Shown here in pieces: positions 17,035 through 24,533 of a DNA stretch of 64,000 nt. The translations under genes and the position numbers were made by a program. The notes under the pieces are model-generated. The model did no database searches. It was not told the origin of the DNA and saw nothing but the letters and a program-made list of their open reading frames with translations. Source of the stretch: Brachyspira hampsonii (GTDB lineage: Bacteria > Spirochaetota > Brachyspiria > Brachyspirales > Brachyspiraceae); NCBI RefSeq assembly GCF_002214805.1, contig NZ_CP019914.1, positions 1,798,001 to 1,862,000 on the forward strand. The letters are read 5' to 3'. Position 1 is the stretch's first letter. The number at the start of each line of letters is the position of its first letter.

Positions 17035-17349
17035 ATGACAACTTTTACATTAGATAGTATTACTAAAATAATATTAGAAAAAACTAATTTTTCTAAAACT
17101 TCATCTGAGGCTATAGCTAATTTTATAATAGAAGATTATTGTTTTACACTTGAAGAAGATTTTTTTTCAAGGAGATATGATAAAGAAAAAAAAGAACTTA
17201 TAATTGATGTTAATATACAAGCAATATTAAATGTATTTAAAGAGTTCACTACTAAAGAATTGGTAGATTTTATTAAAAATAACAATTATCTATTTTTCAA
17301 AGAAAAAATAATGGCAAAAGGTCCTAATTATATATTGTATAGAATGTAA
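17035..17349 (+). CDS. Array protein 4, small paralogue family
   Basis: A 104-aa member of the array family: NFSKTSSEAIANFIIED, then NVFKEFTTKELVDFIKNN and the ending NYILYRM. The spacing of the conserved blocks matches array proteins 1-3, although few residues are identical. Function unknown. Confidence 0.62.
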   Translation: MTTFTLDSITKIILEKTNFSKTSSEAIANFIIEDYCFTLEEDFFSRRYDKEKKELIIDVNIQAILNVFKEFTTKELVDFIKNNNYLFFKEKIMAKGPNYILYRM

Positions 17350-17362
17350 TTTTATAAAAAAT

Positions 17363-17389
17363 AAGGGGCTTTAAAGCCCCTTATTTTTT
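17363..17389 (+). terminator. Terminator of array gene 4
   Basis: AAGGGGCTTTAAAGCCCCTT is a perfect palindrome at 17363-17382, followed by ATTTTTT. Confidence 0.85.
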
Positions 17390-17430
17390 GCCTTAATTTA
17401 AATAAATAAGTGAGAAAAAATAACTTTTTC

Positions 17431-17500
17431 GCGGAAAAGAACTTGCTATCTTTTGGAACAGAGTTATTGTCATCACATAAATAATTAAAAAAAGAGGTAA
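17431..17500 (+). promoter_or_regulatory. Array leader 5 (promoter and RBS)
   Basis: Matches the consensus leader exactly through the GTCATCACATAAATAATT part, ending in AAAGAGGTAA. With leader 6 it shares about 100 identical bases counted from the preceding terminator. Confidence 0.65.
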
Positions 17501-17505
17501 ACAAC

Positions 17506-17712
17506 ATGATTAACTTAACATTATTTTTAATTGATTATAAACAAGGATTAGATTTAGTAAAAGAAGAAAAATACAGTTCTGCTATAACTCGCTTCGAATC
17601 TTTAATTGAAATGCTTGACAATAACAAAGATATTATATCAGATTATAAACAATTAAGAGAAAGTATTAACAATAATATAGAAGGATGTAAGCTATTTATG
17701 AAAGGGCTTTAA
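17506..17712 (+). CDS. Array protein 5, TPR-like small protein
   Basis: A 68-aa all-helical protein not related to the first four. The stretch GLDLVKEEKYSSAITRFESL is like a single tetratricopeptide-type helical hairpin. It has the same leader and its own terminator, which shows that unrelated coding sequences can occupy the cassette position. Function unknown. Confidence 0.55.
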   Translation: MINLTLFLIDYKQGLDLVKEEKYSSAITRFESLIEMLDNNKDIISDYKQLRESINNNIEGCKLFMKGL

Positions 17713-17719
17713 TAGTAAT

Positions 17720-17748
17720 AAGGGGCATTAAGCCCCTTATTTTTTTTG
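17720..17748 (+). terminator. Terminator of array gene 5
   Basis: AAGGGGC (17720-17726) pairs with GCCCCTT (17732-17738), followed by ATTTTTTTT. Confidence 0.85.
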
Positions 17749-17788
17749 CCTTAATTTAAATAAATAAGTGAGAAAAAATAACTTTTTC

Positions 17789-17859
17789 GCGGAAAAGAAC
17801 TTGCTATCTTTTGGAACAGAGTTATTGTCATCACATAAATAAATAATTAAAAGAGGAAT
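17789..17859 (+). promoter_or_regulatory. Array leader 6 (promoter and RBS)
   Basis: Same as leader 5 up to ATAAATAA, with AGAGGAA as the ribosome binding site. Confidence 0.65.
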
Positions 17860-17864
17860 TAAAA

Positions 17865-18239
17865 ATGAACAAACAATTAAAAAAAGAATTAGCAATAATA
17901 AAAAATAATAATGAAGAGGCTACAAAAGCAATAAGAGGATTATTAAATAATAATAACTTAGATGTAGATTTAAATAGATATAATGCAGAAGTTAATTTTA
18001 AGGATGAGGAAATACTAAGAACTGATAAAGACAGAGATGGCAAAATAACATCTTCTTTTAGAGTATACAGCATGAGAGTAGATACTAATACAAGCGATGA
18101 TATTATAAATAATTATGCTGATTTTTTAGAATTATCAGCAAGACTTATGAGAAAAGAAATAAGAGAAAAAATAAACGAAGTGTTAGGTTATTATATAATA
18201 AAAACAGAAACAGAAATAGACAATTTGAAAATATCATAA
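17865..18239 (+). CDS. Array protein 6, unknown function
   Basis: A 124-aa charged protein unrelated to the other array products. It has an N-terminal helix rich in Lys and Asn, a central beta-like segment (FRVYSMRVDTNTSD) and a C-terminal helical part. It is the last cassette, convergent with terminase, from which it is separated by a strong hairpin. Confidence 0.55.
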   Translation: MNKQLKKELAIIKNNNEEATKAIRGLLNNNNLDVDLNRYNAEVNFKDEEILRTDKDRDGKITSSFRVYSMRVDTNTSDDIINNYADFLELSARLMRKEIREKINEVLGYYIIKTETEIDNLKIS

Positions 18240-18263
18240 ATCTTTTTTTAATTATTTATTAAT

Positions 18264-18294
18264 GCATACTTTATATATAATATATAAAGTATGC
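18264..18294. terminator. Bidirectional terminator between array and terminase
   Basis: GCATACTTTATATA and TATATAAAGTATGC form a long perfect stem at 18264-18294 between convergent genes. The T-run immediately before it (TCTTTTTTTAATT at 18241) is on the array side. Confidence 0.7.
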
Positions 18295-18307
18295 AGATTA
18301 TAAATGA

Positions 18308-20029
18308 TTATAAGCTAAATACACCTTCAGTTTCATAAATACTTTTAGTATCTTCAAAATGATTTTTAATCACTCTATGAAGAGCCATAATGGAGGCTAC
18401 AACACCATCTATTCTTTTATATGACCTTTTCCTGTCAGGCTTAGTAGGAAGATAATTATCTCTTCCATCTGTTCTTACTTCACAGCAGCTTATCATCCAA
18501 TTAAGAGCAGGGTTATTACCATGTAAAAGTTTTCGTTCATCTATAGTTTTTTCAAATAAAGAAGTACCTTCAGATAAACCGCCGACTGCAAAAGATTGTC
18601 TTATCTCAGTCATCTTAAAACCTTCTTTTTTTAGATGTGTAACTATTTCAATAGCTTTCCAAGGGTCATAAGCTATTTCTATAATTTCAAAATCTCTGGC
18701 ATCATTTAGTATTGAGGATTCTATAACATCAAAATCTATTATATCACCGCTTGTTAAAGTAATTAAACCTTGCGAAGCCCATAATTCATAAGGCACTCTG
18801 TCTTCTTTAGAACGCTGCCTTATATTCTCTTTAGGCATAAAGAATCTAGGCAGAAGTATATACGGACCATTATCAATAGAATCAAAACATAAAACATAAG
18901 CTGCTATATCTCTTGTAGTTGCTAAATCCAAACCGATGCAGGCTTTTCTGCCTTTTAATTCATTTATATTTATATTTTGATGTGAATAAGATTTAAGCCA
19001 TCTGTCAGAAGATATCCATACTTGACTAGCCTGTGTCCAAACATTCAAGTTTTTTGTAAGTATATCAGTTCTTTGAATAGGTTTATCTAGTCCTTCTAAA
19101 AGCCTAGATTTGAGATAACTGTCTTTTACAGAAACATTTATATTAGGATTAGCTTGAAAAATAATTTTATTTATTAATTCTTCCTGCTTAGAAACATCTT
19201 CTTTTTTTTTTAATTTTTCTTTATATTCAGATATAAATACCCAAATATCATTGATGTTGTCAGGCTCGTATATTATTGTAAAATATTCATCATTAGTATT
19301 TGAACCATCTAATATTTTTTTGGCATATTCATATTCAGAAAAACATACCGAAGATTTATCAAAACCAGCAGTAGTAATTATAAATACAAGCGGCTGCCTT
19401 CTAGCTCCCATACCAGATTCAAGAACATTTAATAGTTCATTATCAGGATGTGCATGGTACTCATCTACTATAACCAAATGCGGATTTAATCCGTCTTCAG
19501 TGTTACTGTCCTGTCCTAATGGTTTTGATTTTGATGCAGTATCTTTTTTCTTTGTAATTGTAGAAGTTTGTTTATATGTAATCGCTTCTTTATTAAGAGC
19601 TTTTGCTTTTCTTATTTGCCTTTCGCTTTCACTCCATGCAATTTTGGCTTGATCTTTTTTAGTAGCTATATAATATATTTCGACTCCAGCCTCTGCAGGA
19701 CTATCGCAGAAAAAACAATAATTACCAATTCCAGATGCAAAAGTAGTTTTTCCATTTTTCCTGCTCACTTGAACGTATGCCTTTTTGTAACGTCTGAGTT
19801 TATTTTCTTTTCTTCTCCATCCGAATATACTTGCTATTATAAACTGTTCCCAAGGCTCTAGTATAATATTATGATTTGCCCATTCTCCTTTTGTATGTAC
19901 TAAAGATTGTATAAACATGATAGGACGTTTAGCTTCATTATCATCAAAATAAAAAGGATAATCATTATTTTTTGATTTTTCTATATCGTCCAAATGCCTT
20001 TTTACAGATAAAAAAGCAGCTTGACACAC
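18308..20029 (-). CDS. Phage terminase large subunit
   Basis: A 573-aa terminase (Terminase_1 type). The packaging ATPase has a Walker A-like VSRKNGKT (residues 88-95) and Walker B LVIVDE (185-190), followed by the TTAGFD coupling region. The nuclease domain has an Asp-centred IGLDLATTRD strand and IAYDPWKA. It cuts concatemeric DNA and drives it into proheads. The GTG at 20027-20029 is the only standard start in the frame, but 26 further in-frame codons upstream also look like terminase N-terminus, so the true start is unclear. The gene is on the strand opposite to the other late genes. Confidence 0.92.
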   Translation of the reverse strand: MCQAAFLSVKRHLDDIEKSKNNDYPFYFDDNEAKRPIMFIQSLVHTKGEWANHNIILEPWEQFIIASIFGWRRKENKLRRYKKAYVQVSRKNGKTTFASGIGNYCFFCDSPAEAGVEIYYIATKKDQAKIAWSESERQIRKAKALNKEAITYKQTSTITKKKDTASKSKPLGQDSNTEDGLNPHLVIVDEYHAHPDNELLNVLESGMGARRQPLVFIITTAGFDKSSVCFSEYEYAKKILDGSNTNDEYFTIIYEPDNINDIWVFISEYKEKLKKKEDVSKQEELINKIIFQANPNINVSVKDSYLKSRLLEGLDKPIQRTDILTKNLNVWTQASQVWISSDRWLKSYSHQNININELKGRKACIGLDLATTRDIAAYVLCFDSIDNGPYILLPRFFMPKENIRQRSKEDRVPYELWASQGLITLTSGDIIDFDVIESSILNDARDFEIIEIAYDPWKAIEIVTHLKKEGFKMTEIRQSFAVGGLSEGTSLFEKTIDERKLLHGNNPALNWMISCCEVRTDGRDNYLPTKPDRKRSYKRIDGVVASIMALHRVIKNHFEDTKSIYETEGVFSL

Positions 20030-20088
20030 TGGTAATTCTTTATTTATAACTTTATTGATATATTCTTCATAGGTATATATTATATTAT

Positions 20089-20517
20089 TTAACCATTTAT
20101 CATTTTTTCAAGCGGATCATCCTCTTCTATAGTTTCAGGAGATGATACTTTCTTTTTGGAAGCAGGCGTTAAACCAAACTCAGTAAGCATTTTATGATAT
20201 GCCGTTATAGCTTTATGATAAGCTAAATATTCGCCCATAGTCTGAGAGTTTTTCCCTTCTAAATATCCAGCTATAGAACCTCCTTCATTAATCATAGCTT
20301 GATAAAGATCCATAGCATCGCCGTAATGCAGACATAAAAGTTCAAAAGCAGATAAATCAGCAGGTCCGAGCATATTTTTTTCAGCAAAAATAGGTGCAAG
20401 TTCTTCCCATTTTTTTAGAGAATACCCACTAAAATATTCTGGCGGATTTGGTATTATAACGGCTTTTTTGGGCTTATTTTTGGCGTTTTTTGGGGCTTTT
20501 TTAGCTTTATCAGGCAT
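20089..20517 (-). CDS. Phage terminase small subunit (P27 family)
   Basis: A 142-aa protein with a basic Lys/Pro-rich N-terminus, a helical core (FSGYSLKKWEELAPIF, ADLSAFELLCLHY) and the ending EFGLTPASKKKV typical of P27-type small terminases. It recognises phage DNA for packaging with the large subunit, encoded immediately downstream. AGGAG lies 6 nt before the ATG. Divergent from the methyltransferase gene at 20645, with about 127 bp between that must hold both promoters. Confidence 0.88.
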   Translation of the reverse strand: MPDKAKKAPKNAKNKPKKAVIIPNPPEYFSGYSLKKWEELAPIFAEKNMLGPADLSAFELLCLHYGDAMDLYQAMINEGGSIAGYLEGKNSQTMGEYLAYHKAITAYHKMLTEFGLTPASKKKVSSPETIEEDDPLEKMING

Positions 20518-20644
20518 TTATACTCCTAATCCTATATTTTAGTTAAAAACCTACACTAATAATAAGTAATATAATATTTTATAAATATATGAATGCGGCA
20601 ACTCTACATTTTTGTCATAAGAAAAAAATAATTTAGGAGATTTT

Positions 20645-21556
20645 ATGGTTAGAAAAGTCATAATTGGAAACTGTACTTTGATAAAAGGAAATTGTGAAGA
20701 GGTTATGGAGGAATTAGAAAGCGATTCTATAAATGCTGTTGTATCAGATCCTCCATATTTATATTTAAAACATAAGCTAGATATACCTTTTGATGAAGAT
20801 AAAGTATTTGGAGAATGGAAAAGATTGTTAAAAAATAATTCTATGATAGCATTTTTCGGAAGAGGAGATGCATTTTTCAGATGGAACTTAGTGCTTGACA
20901 AATTAGGTTTTAAGTTTAAAGAAACGGCAGTATGGGAAAAAGAAAATGCATCAAATTATCTAAATAATTTTTTAAGGATACATGAGGATATATCTTTTCG
21001 CAGTTTAGGTAATGCTAATCTAAGAAAAGAATATGTTGACTATTTAGAATATCAAATTAATAAAAATAAATTAGATAGAATAATAGATATTTGGAGAGGA
21101 TTAAGGAGTGCATTAAACAGCAAAGACAAAGATGATGTTATTAAATATATAGAGACAGGCATCAAGGAGTTTAATTATGAAAGTAAAAGAAAATATGAAA
21201 TAACAGCAAGAAAACATCAAGGGGCAAAAAGAGGAGTTAATTTATTTCAGTCGGTAAAAGTAGGAAAAATAGAAACTTCTATTATGCGTTGTAATAGAGA
21301 GCAGTATCAATATCAGCATCCAACACAAAAACCTGTTGCCTTAATGGAGCGTTTAGTAAGATTAGTTTCAGATGAAAATAATACAATATTAGATCCATTT
21401 ATGGGCGGAGGCAGTACAGGAGTTGCATGTATTAATACTAATAGGAAGTTTATAGGAATAGAGCTTGATGATGAATATTTTGATACAGCGGTAAAAAGAA
21501 TAAGCAAAGCATATCAAGATAAAGAAGAGGAGTTTATTAATGAAAAAGCAGCATAA
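20645..21556 (+). CDS. DNA methyltransferase, beta-class (N6-adenine or N4-cytosine)
   Basis: A 303-aa methyltransferase. SDPPY (motif IV, about residues 34-38) precedes the SAM-binding DPFMGGGSTGVA motif near the C-terminus, the order of the beta class, and HPTQKPVALMERL (motif X region) lies between. A helical insert of about 90 residues in the middle is probably the target recognition part. No restriction enzyme is adjacent, so it is an orphan phage methyltransferase likely protecting phage DNA. The second methyltransferase starts 17 bp inside its 3' end. Confidence 0.9.
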   Translation: MVRKVIIGNCTLIKGNCEEVMEELESDSINAVVSDPPYLYLKHKLDIPFDEDKVFGEWKRLLKNNSMIAFFGRGDAFFRWNLVLDKLGFKFKETAVWEKENASNYLNNFLRIHEDISFRSLGNANLRKEYVDYLEYQINKNKLDRIIDIWRGLRSALNSKDKDDVIKYIETGIKEFNYESKRKYEITARKHQGAKRGVNLFQSVKVGKIETSIMRCNREQYQYQHPTQKPVALMERLVRLVSDENNTILDPFMGGGSTGVACINTNRKFIGIELDDEYFDTAVKRISKAYQDKEEEFINEKAA

Positions 21557-22529
21557 AGTCAAAGCTCCTTTTTGCTATTTTGGAGGGAAAAGTTCAGTTG
21601 CTGATTTAGTTTGGGAACTTATTGGAAATGATGTAAAGCGATATTTTGAGCCTTTTGCAGGAAGTTTAGCAGTATTATTAGCTAGAAAAAGAAAGCCTAA
21701 TAAATTATATAATGAAATAGTCAATGATTTAGACTGCTTATTAATTAATGTGTGGCGAGCATTAAAGAAAGCATCAGCTGAAGTAGCTCTTTTATGCTGC
21801 GATCCAAGTTCGCAGCTTTTATATTGGCAGAGAATATGCTATATAGTAAAAAATAAAGACAATTTATTGGAAAAAATGCTGAAAGATGATGAATATTATG
21901 ATGTAAAACTTGCGGCATATTGGATATACTGCAAAAGTTCAGAAATCGGAGGAATGGAAATAGATAAAATTGATGTAGAAGAGGTCTATAAATCAATAAA
22001 TAATGGAATTACAAAAGGGAGAATACAATTATTAAGAGGAAACGGTATTCATTCAAAATGTACTCAAATTTTTAATCCATACAGTGTAACTAGATGTAAA
22101 TTAGAAAGACTTAGTTTATGGTTTGCACAAATAGAAAATATATTAGAAAATGTAAAAATTACCTGCATGGATTGGAAAAGACTTTTCAATGAAGGTACAC
22201 ATTGGCAGGATGATTGTGGCAAAAGCAACATAGGAATATTTTTCGATCCTCCATATTCTGATACAAGCAGAAAAAAATCTTTATATAGAATTGACAGTTA
22301 TGATACAGCAAAAGAAGTTAATGAGTTTTGTATAAAAAATGCTTATAGAGAAACTTATAAAATAGTTGTTGCAGGATATGAAGGAGAACATAATAATCTT
22401 GAAGATTACGGATATGTAAAATATTCTTGGAAAGCACAGGGAGGATATAGTAATATTAGGGGAAATAATGATAATAAATTAAAAGAACGTCTTTGGGCTT
22501 CAAGTTCTTGTAATAAAATAACAATATAA
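21540..22529 (+). CDS. DNA adenine methyltransferase, D12/Dam class
   Basis: A 329-aa protein. The N-terminal APFCYFGGKSSVADLV and the SAM-binding FEPFAGSLAVLL (alpha-class order) are followed by the catalytic FFDPPYSDTSRK (motif IV). This is the Dam-like MethyltransfD12 family, methylating adenine N6. Overlap with the previous methyltransferase indicates one operon. Two methyltransferases of different classes imply two target sites. The portal gene follows 34 bp downstream, so both sit at the head of the late operon. Confidence 0.9.
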   Translation: MKKQHKVKAPFCYFGGKSSVADLVWELIGNDVKRYFEPFAGSLAVLLARKRKPNKLYNEIVNDLDCLLINVWRALKKASAEVALLCCDPSSQLLYWQRICYIVKNKDNLLEKMLKDDEYYDVKLAAYWIYCKSSEIGGMEIDKIDVEEVYKSINNGITKGRIQLLRGNGIHSKCTQIFNPYSVTRCKLERLSLWFAQIENILENVKITCMDWKRLFNEGTHWQDDCGKSNIGIFFDPPYSDTSRKKSLYRIDSYDTAKEVNEFCIKNAYRETYKIVVAGYEGEHNNLEDYGYVKYSWKAQGGYSNIRGNNDNKLKERLWASSSCNKITI

Positions 22530-22563
22530 AACTTATATTTCCTTATATTTTTTTTATATATAT

Positions 22564-23868
22564 ATGTCTGTAATAAAAAATATAAGGAATTATATAAAAA
22601 AATGGCTGTTTCCTGATTTCAGCTATATTGACAGTAATAACTTTTTATCAATTCAAAATGATAAAACTTTATCAGCAGTCAATCCTAATACTGCTTTGAC
22701 TTTTTCTACAGTATTTGCATGCGTGAGAGTTATAGCTGAAACAATAGCAACTTTACCTCTTTTTGTATATAAAATAAATGGAAATAATAAAGTAAAAGCT
22801 AAAGATCATTCTTTATATAGCTTATTGCATGACTCACCTAATGAAGAATGCACATCAGTATCATTTATAGAAAGTCTAATCACTCAAATACTTCTTCAAG
22901 GCAACGGCTTTGTAGAAGTAGTAAGGGATAATTTCAACAGAGTAACAGAACTTTATCTAATAGATTCAAATAAGATTAAAATATATAGAGATTCAAACAG
23001 CAATAAAATGTTTGAATATTCAGATGATGGAGAAATCATGACTTTATCTCCGTCTCAAGTTATGCATATAGCAGGACTTGGATGGAACGGAGTGATAGGA
23101 TACAGTCCAATAGCTATGATGCGTAAGCAAATAACCACAGGACTTTATCAGGATAATTTCGCATTAGATTTCTTTTCTAATGGTGTTAAAAAAGTTCCAA
23201 TAATTTCACATCCAGATAAATTAAGTGCAGATGCTAAAAGGAATTTAAAAGAAAGTTTCAGAGAGGCTTGGGAAAAAGGTATCGTTGTCCTTGAAGAAGG
23301 AATGAAAATAGATCCTATAACAATGAACTTGTCAGATGCTCAGTTTTTAGAAAGCAGAAGATTTTCGGTAGAGGAAATATGCCGAGTGTTCCGTGTACCT
23401 CCTCATCTTATAGGAGATTTAAGCAGAAGTACAAATAATAATATAGAGCATCAAAGTATAGAGTTTGTAACGCACACAATAAGACCGTGGTGCGTTCGTA
23501 TAGAAAAAGCATTGAATGGCTATTTATTAAATAATTTAGAAAGAAAAAAATATAATATAGAGTTTAATTTGGACGGACTTTTGAGAGGCGATACTCTTAC
23601 AAGGCAGCAGGCGAATCAAATAAAATTAAATAATGGTGTTCTCACTAGAAATGAATGGCGGATACTGGAAAACCTTAACGAAGTAGAAGATGAATACGGA
23701 GATGAGTATTTCTGTTCTCAGCAAATAAGACCAATAAAAACAGTTTATGCCGAAAGGCACCTATTCGGTGAAACTTCAGAAAATGAGAGCAATCAAAACT
23801 TTAATATAAATAATAATGATGAAAATAAAAAATTAGAAGAGGAATATAAAGATGCCAGCAAGCAATAA
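22564..23868 (+). CDS. HK97-family portal protein
   Basis: A 434-aa portal protein. Typical segments are TALTFSTVFACVRVIAETIA near the N-terminus, SLITQILLQGNGFVEVVRD, VMHIAGLGWNGVIGYSP, and EEICRVFRVPPHLIGDLSR. It forms the dodecameric DNA channel at one capsid vertex and docks terminase. The protease gene overlaps its 3' end by 17 bp. The ATG lacks a good RBS, but this frame alone carries the family sequence from the first residues. Confidence 0.95.
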   Translation: MSVIKNIRNYIKKWLFPDFSYIDSNNFLSIQNDKTLSAVNPNTALTFSTVFACVRVIAETIATLPLFVYKINGNNKVKAKDHSLYSLLHDSPNEECTSVSFIESLITQILLQGNGFVEVVRDNFNRVTELYLIDSNKIKIYRDSNSNKMFEYSDDGEIMTLSPSQVMHIAGLGWNGVIGYSPIAMMRKQITTGLYQDNFALDFFSNGVKKVPIISHPDKLSADAKRNLKESFREAWEKGIVVLEEGMKIDPITMNLSDAQFLESRRFSVEEICRVFRVPPHLIGDLSRSTNNNIEHQSIEFVTHTIRPWCVRIEKALNGYLLNNLERKKYNIEFNLDGLLRGDTLTRQQANQIKLNNGVLTRNEWRILENLNEVEDEYGDEYFCSQQIRPIKTVYAERHLFGETSENESNQNFNINNNDENKKLEEEYKDASKQ

Positions 23869-24514
23869 TGAAATTAGAAGTATAGATATTAATATTCAAA
23901 AAAGTACAGACACAGAAGGTGAACCTCTTAAATTAAGAGGCTATGCTATTGTATATAATTCTTTAAGTGAGCCTCTCTATGGAGATTTATTTAGAGAGCG
24001 TATAAACAGAGGAGCTTTCACTAAATCATTATTAGAAAATGATCAAGTATGTTTATGGGGACATGATACAAGATATGTTCTAGGCAGAAAGAGTTCTGGC
24101 ACATTAATTTTAAGAGAAGATGAAAAAGGATTGTATTTTGAAGTTTCTATGCCAAATACTACTTGGGCAAGAGATTTGAAAGAAAGCGTGGACAGAGGCG
24201 ATATAAAGCAAATGTCTTTTGGCTTCAAAGTAGTAAGAGAAAATTGGCTTGATAATAAAGAAACATTAAAAGAATATGGAATGCCTATTCGTGAAGTAGA
24301 AGAAATCACTTTGCATGAAATATCATTAGTAACATTTCCAGCTTATCCTCAAACGAATGTTAGGCATAAAGGCGACTGCCCGCATTCTGCGAATGAAGAT
24401 GTATATATTCCAAAACCGCCTGCTAAAACTATGCCTACAGTAAATGATGATTTTGATTATAGAAATAAAGAATATGAACAAAAAATAAAATATCTAAAAA
24501 TAAAAAATAAATAA
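23852..24514 (+). CDS. HK97-family prohead protease
   Basis: A 220-aa serine protease (U35 type). The catalytic His is in LWGHD (H71) and Ser in MSFGF (S121), with the usual LRGYAIVYNS start. It cleaves the capsid delta domain during head maturation. Overlap with portal and position before capsid follow the standard head module order. Confidence 0.93.
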   Translation: MPASNNEIRSIDINIQKSTDTEGEPLKLRGYAIVYNSLSEPLYGDLFRERINRGAFTKSLLENDQVCLWGHDTRYVLGRKSSGTLILREDEKGLYFEVSMPNTTWARDLKESVDRGDIKQMSFGFKVVRENWLDNKETLKEYGMPIREVEEITLHEISLVTFPAYPQTNVRHKGDCPHSANEDVYIPKPPAKTMPTVNDDFDYRNKEYEQKIKYLKIKNK

Positions 24515-24533
24515 TAATAAGGAGTATCAAATT

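Larger units (their letters stand above)
15534..18240 (+). repeat. Tandem array of six small-gene cassettes with a conserved leader
   Basis: Six copies of a nearly identical leader start (GCGGAAAAG) at 15540, 16013, 16487, 16958, 17431 and 17789. The first four steps are 473, 474, 471 and 473 bp; the last is 358 bp. Each leader is followed by one small gene, and genes 1-5 each end in a separate hairpin terminator. Leaders differ at only one to three positions over about 60 bp, while the four related proteins have diverged widely. The leader similarity extends upstream to the preceding terminator (TTTTGCCTTA...AATAAGTGAG). Confidence 0.85.

Noticed and set aside
15534-18240. CRISPR-like reading of the regular 473-bp repeats
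   Set aside because: Repeat spacing is far too large, the spacers are genes with ribosome binding sites and terminators, and there are no cas genes.
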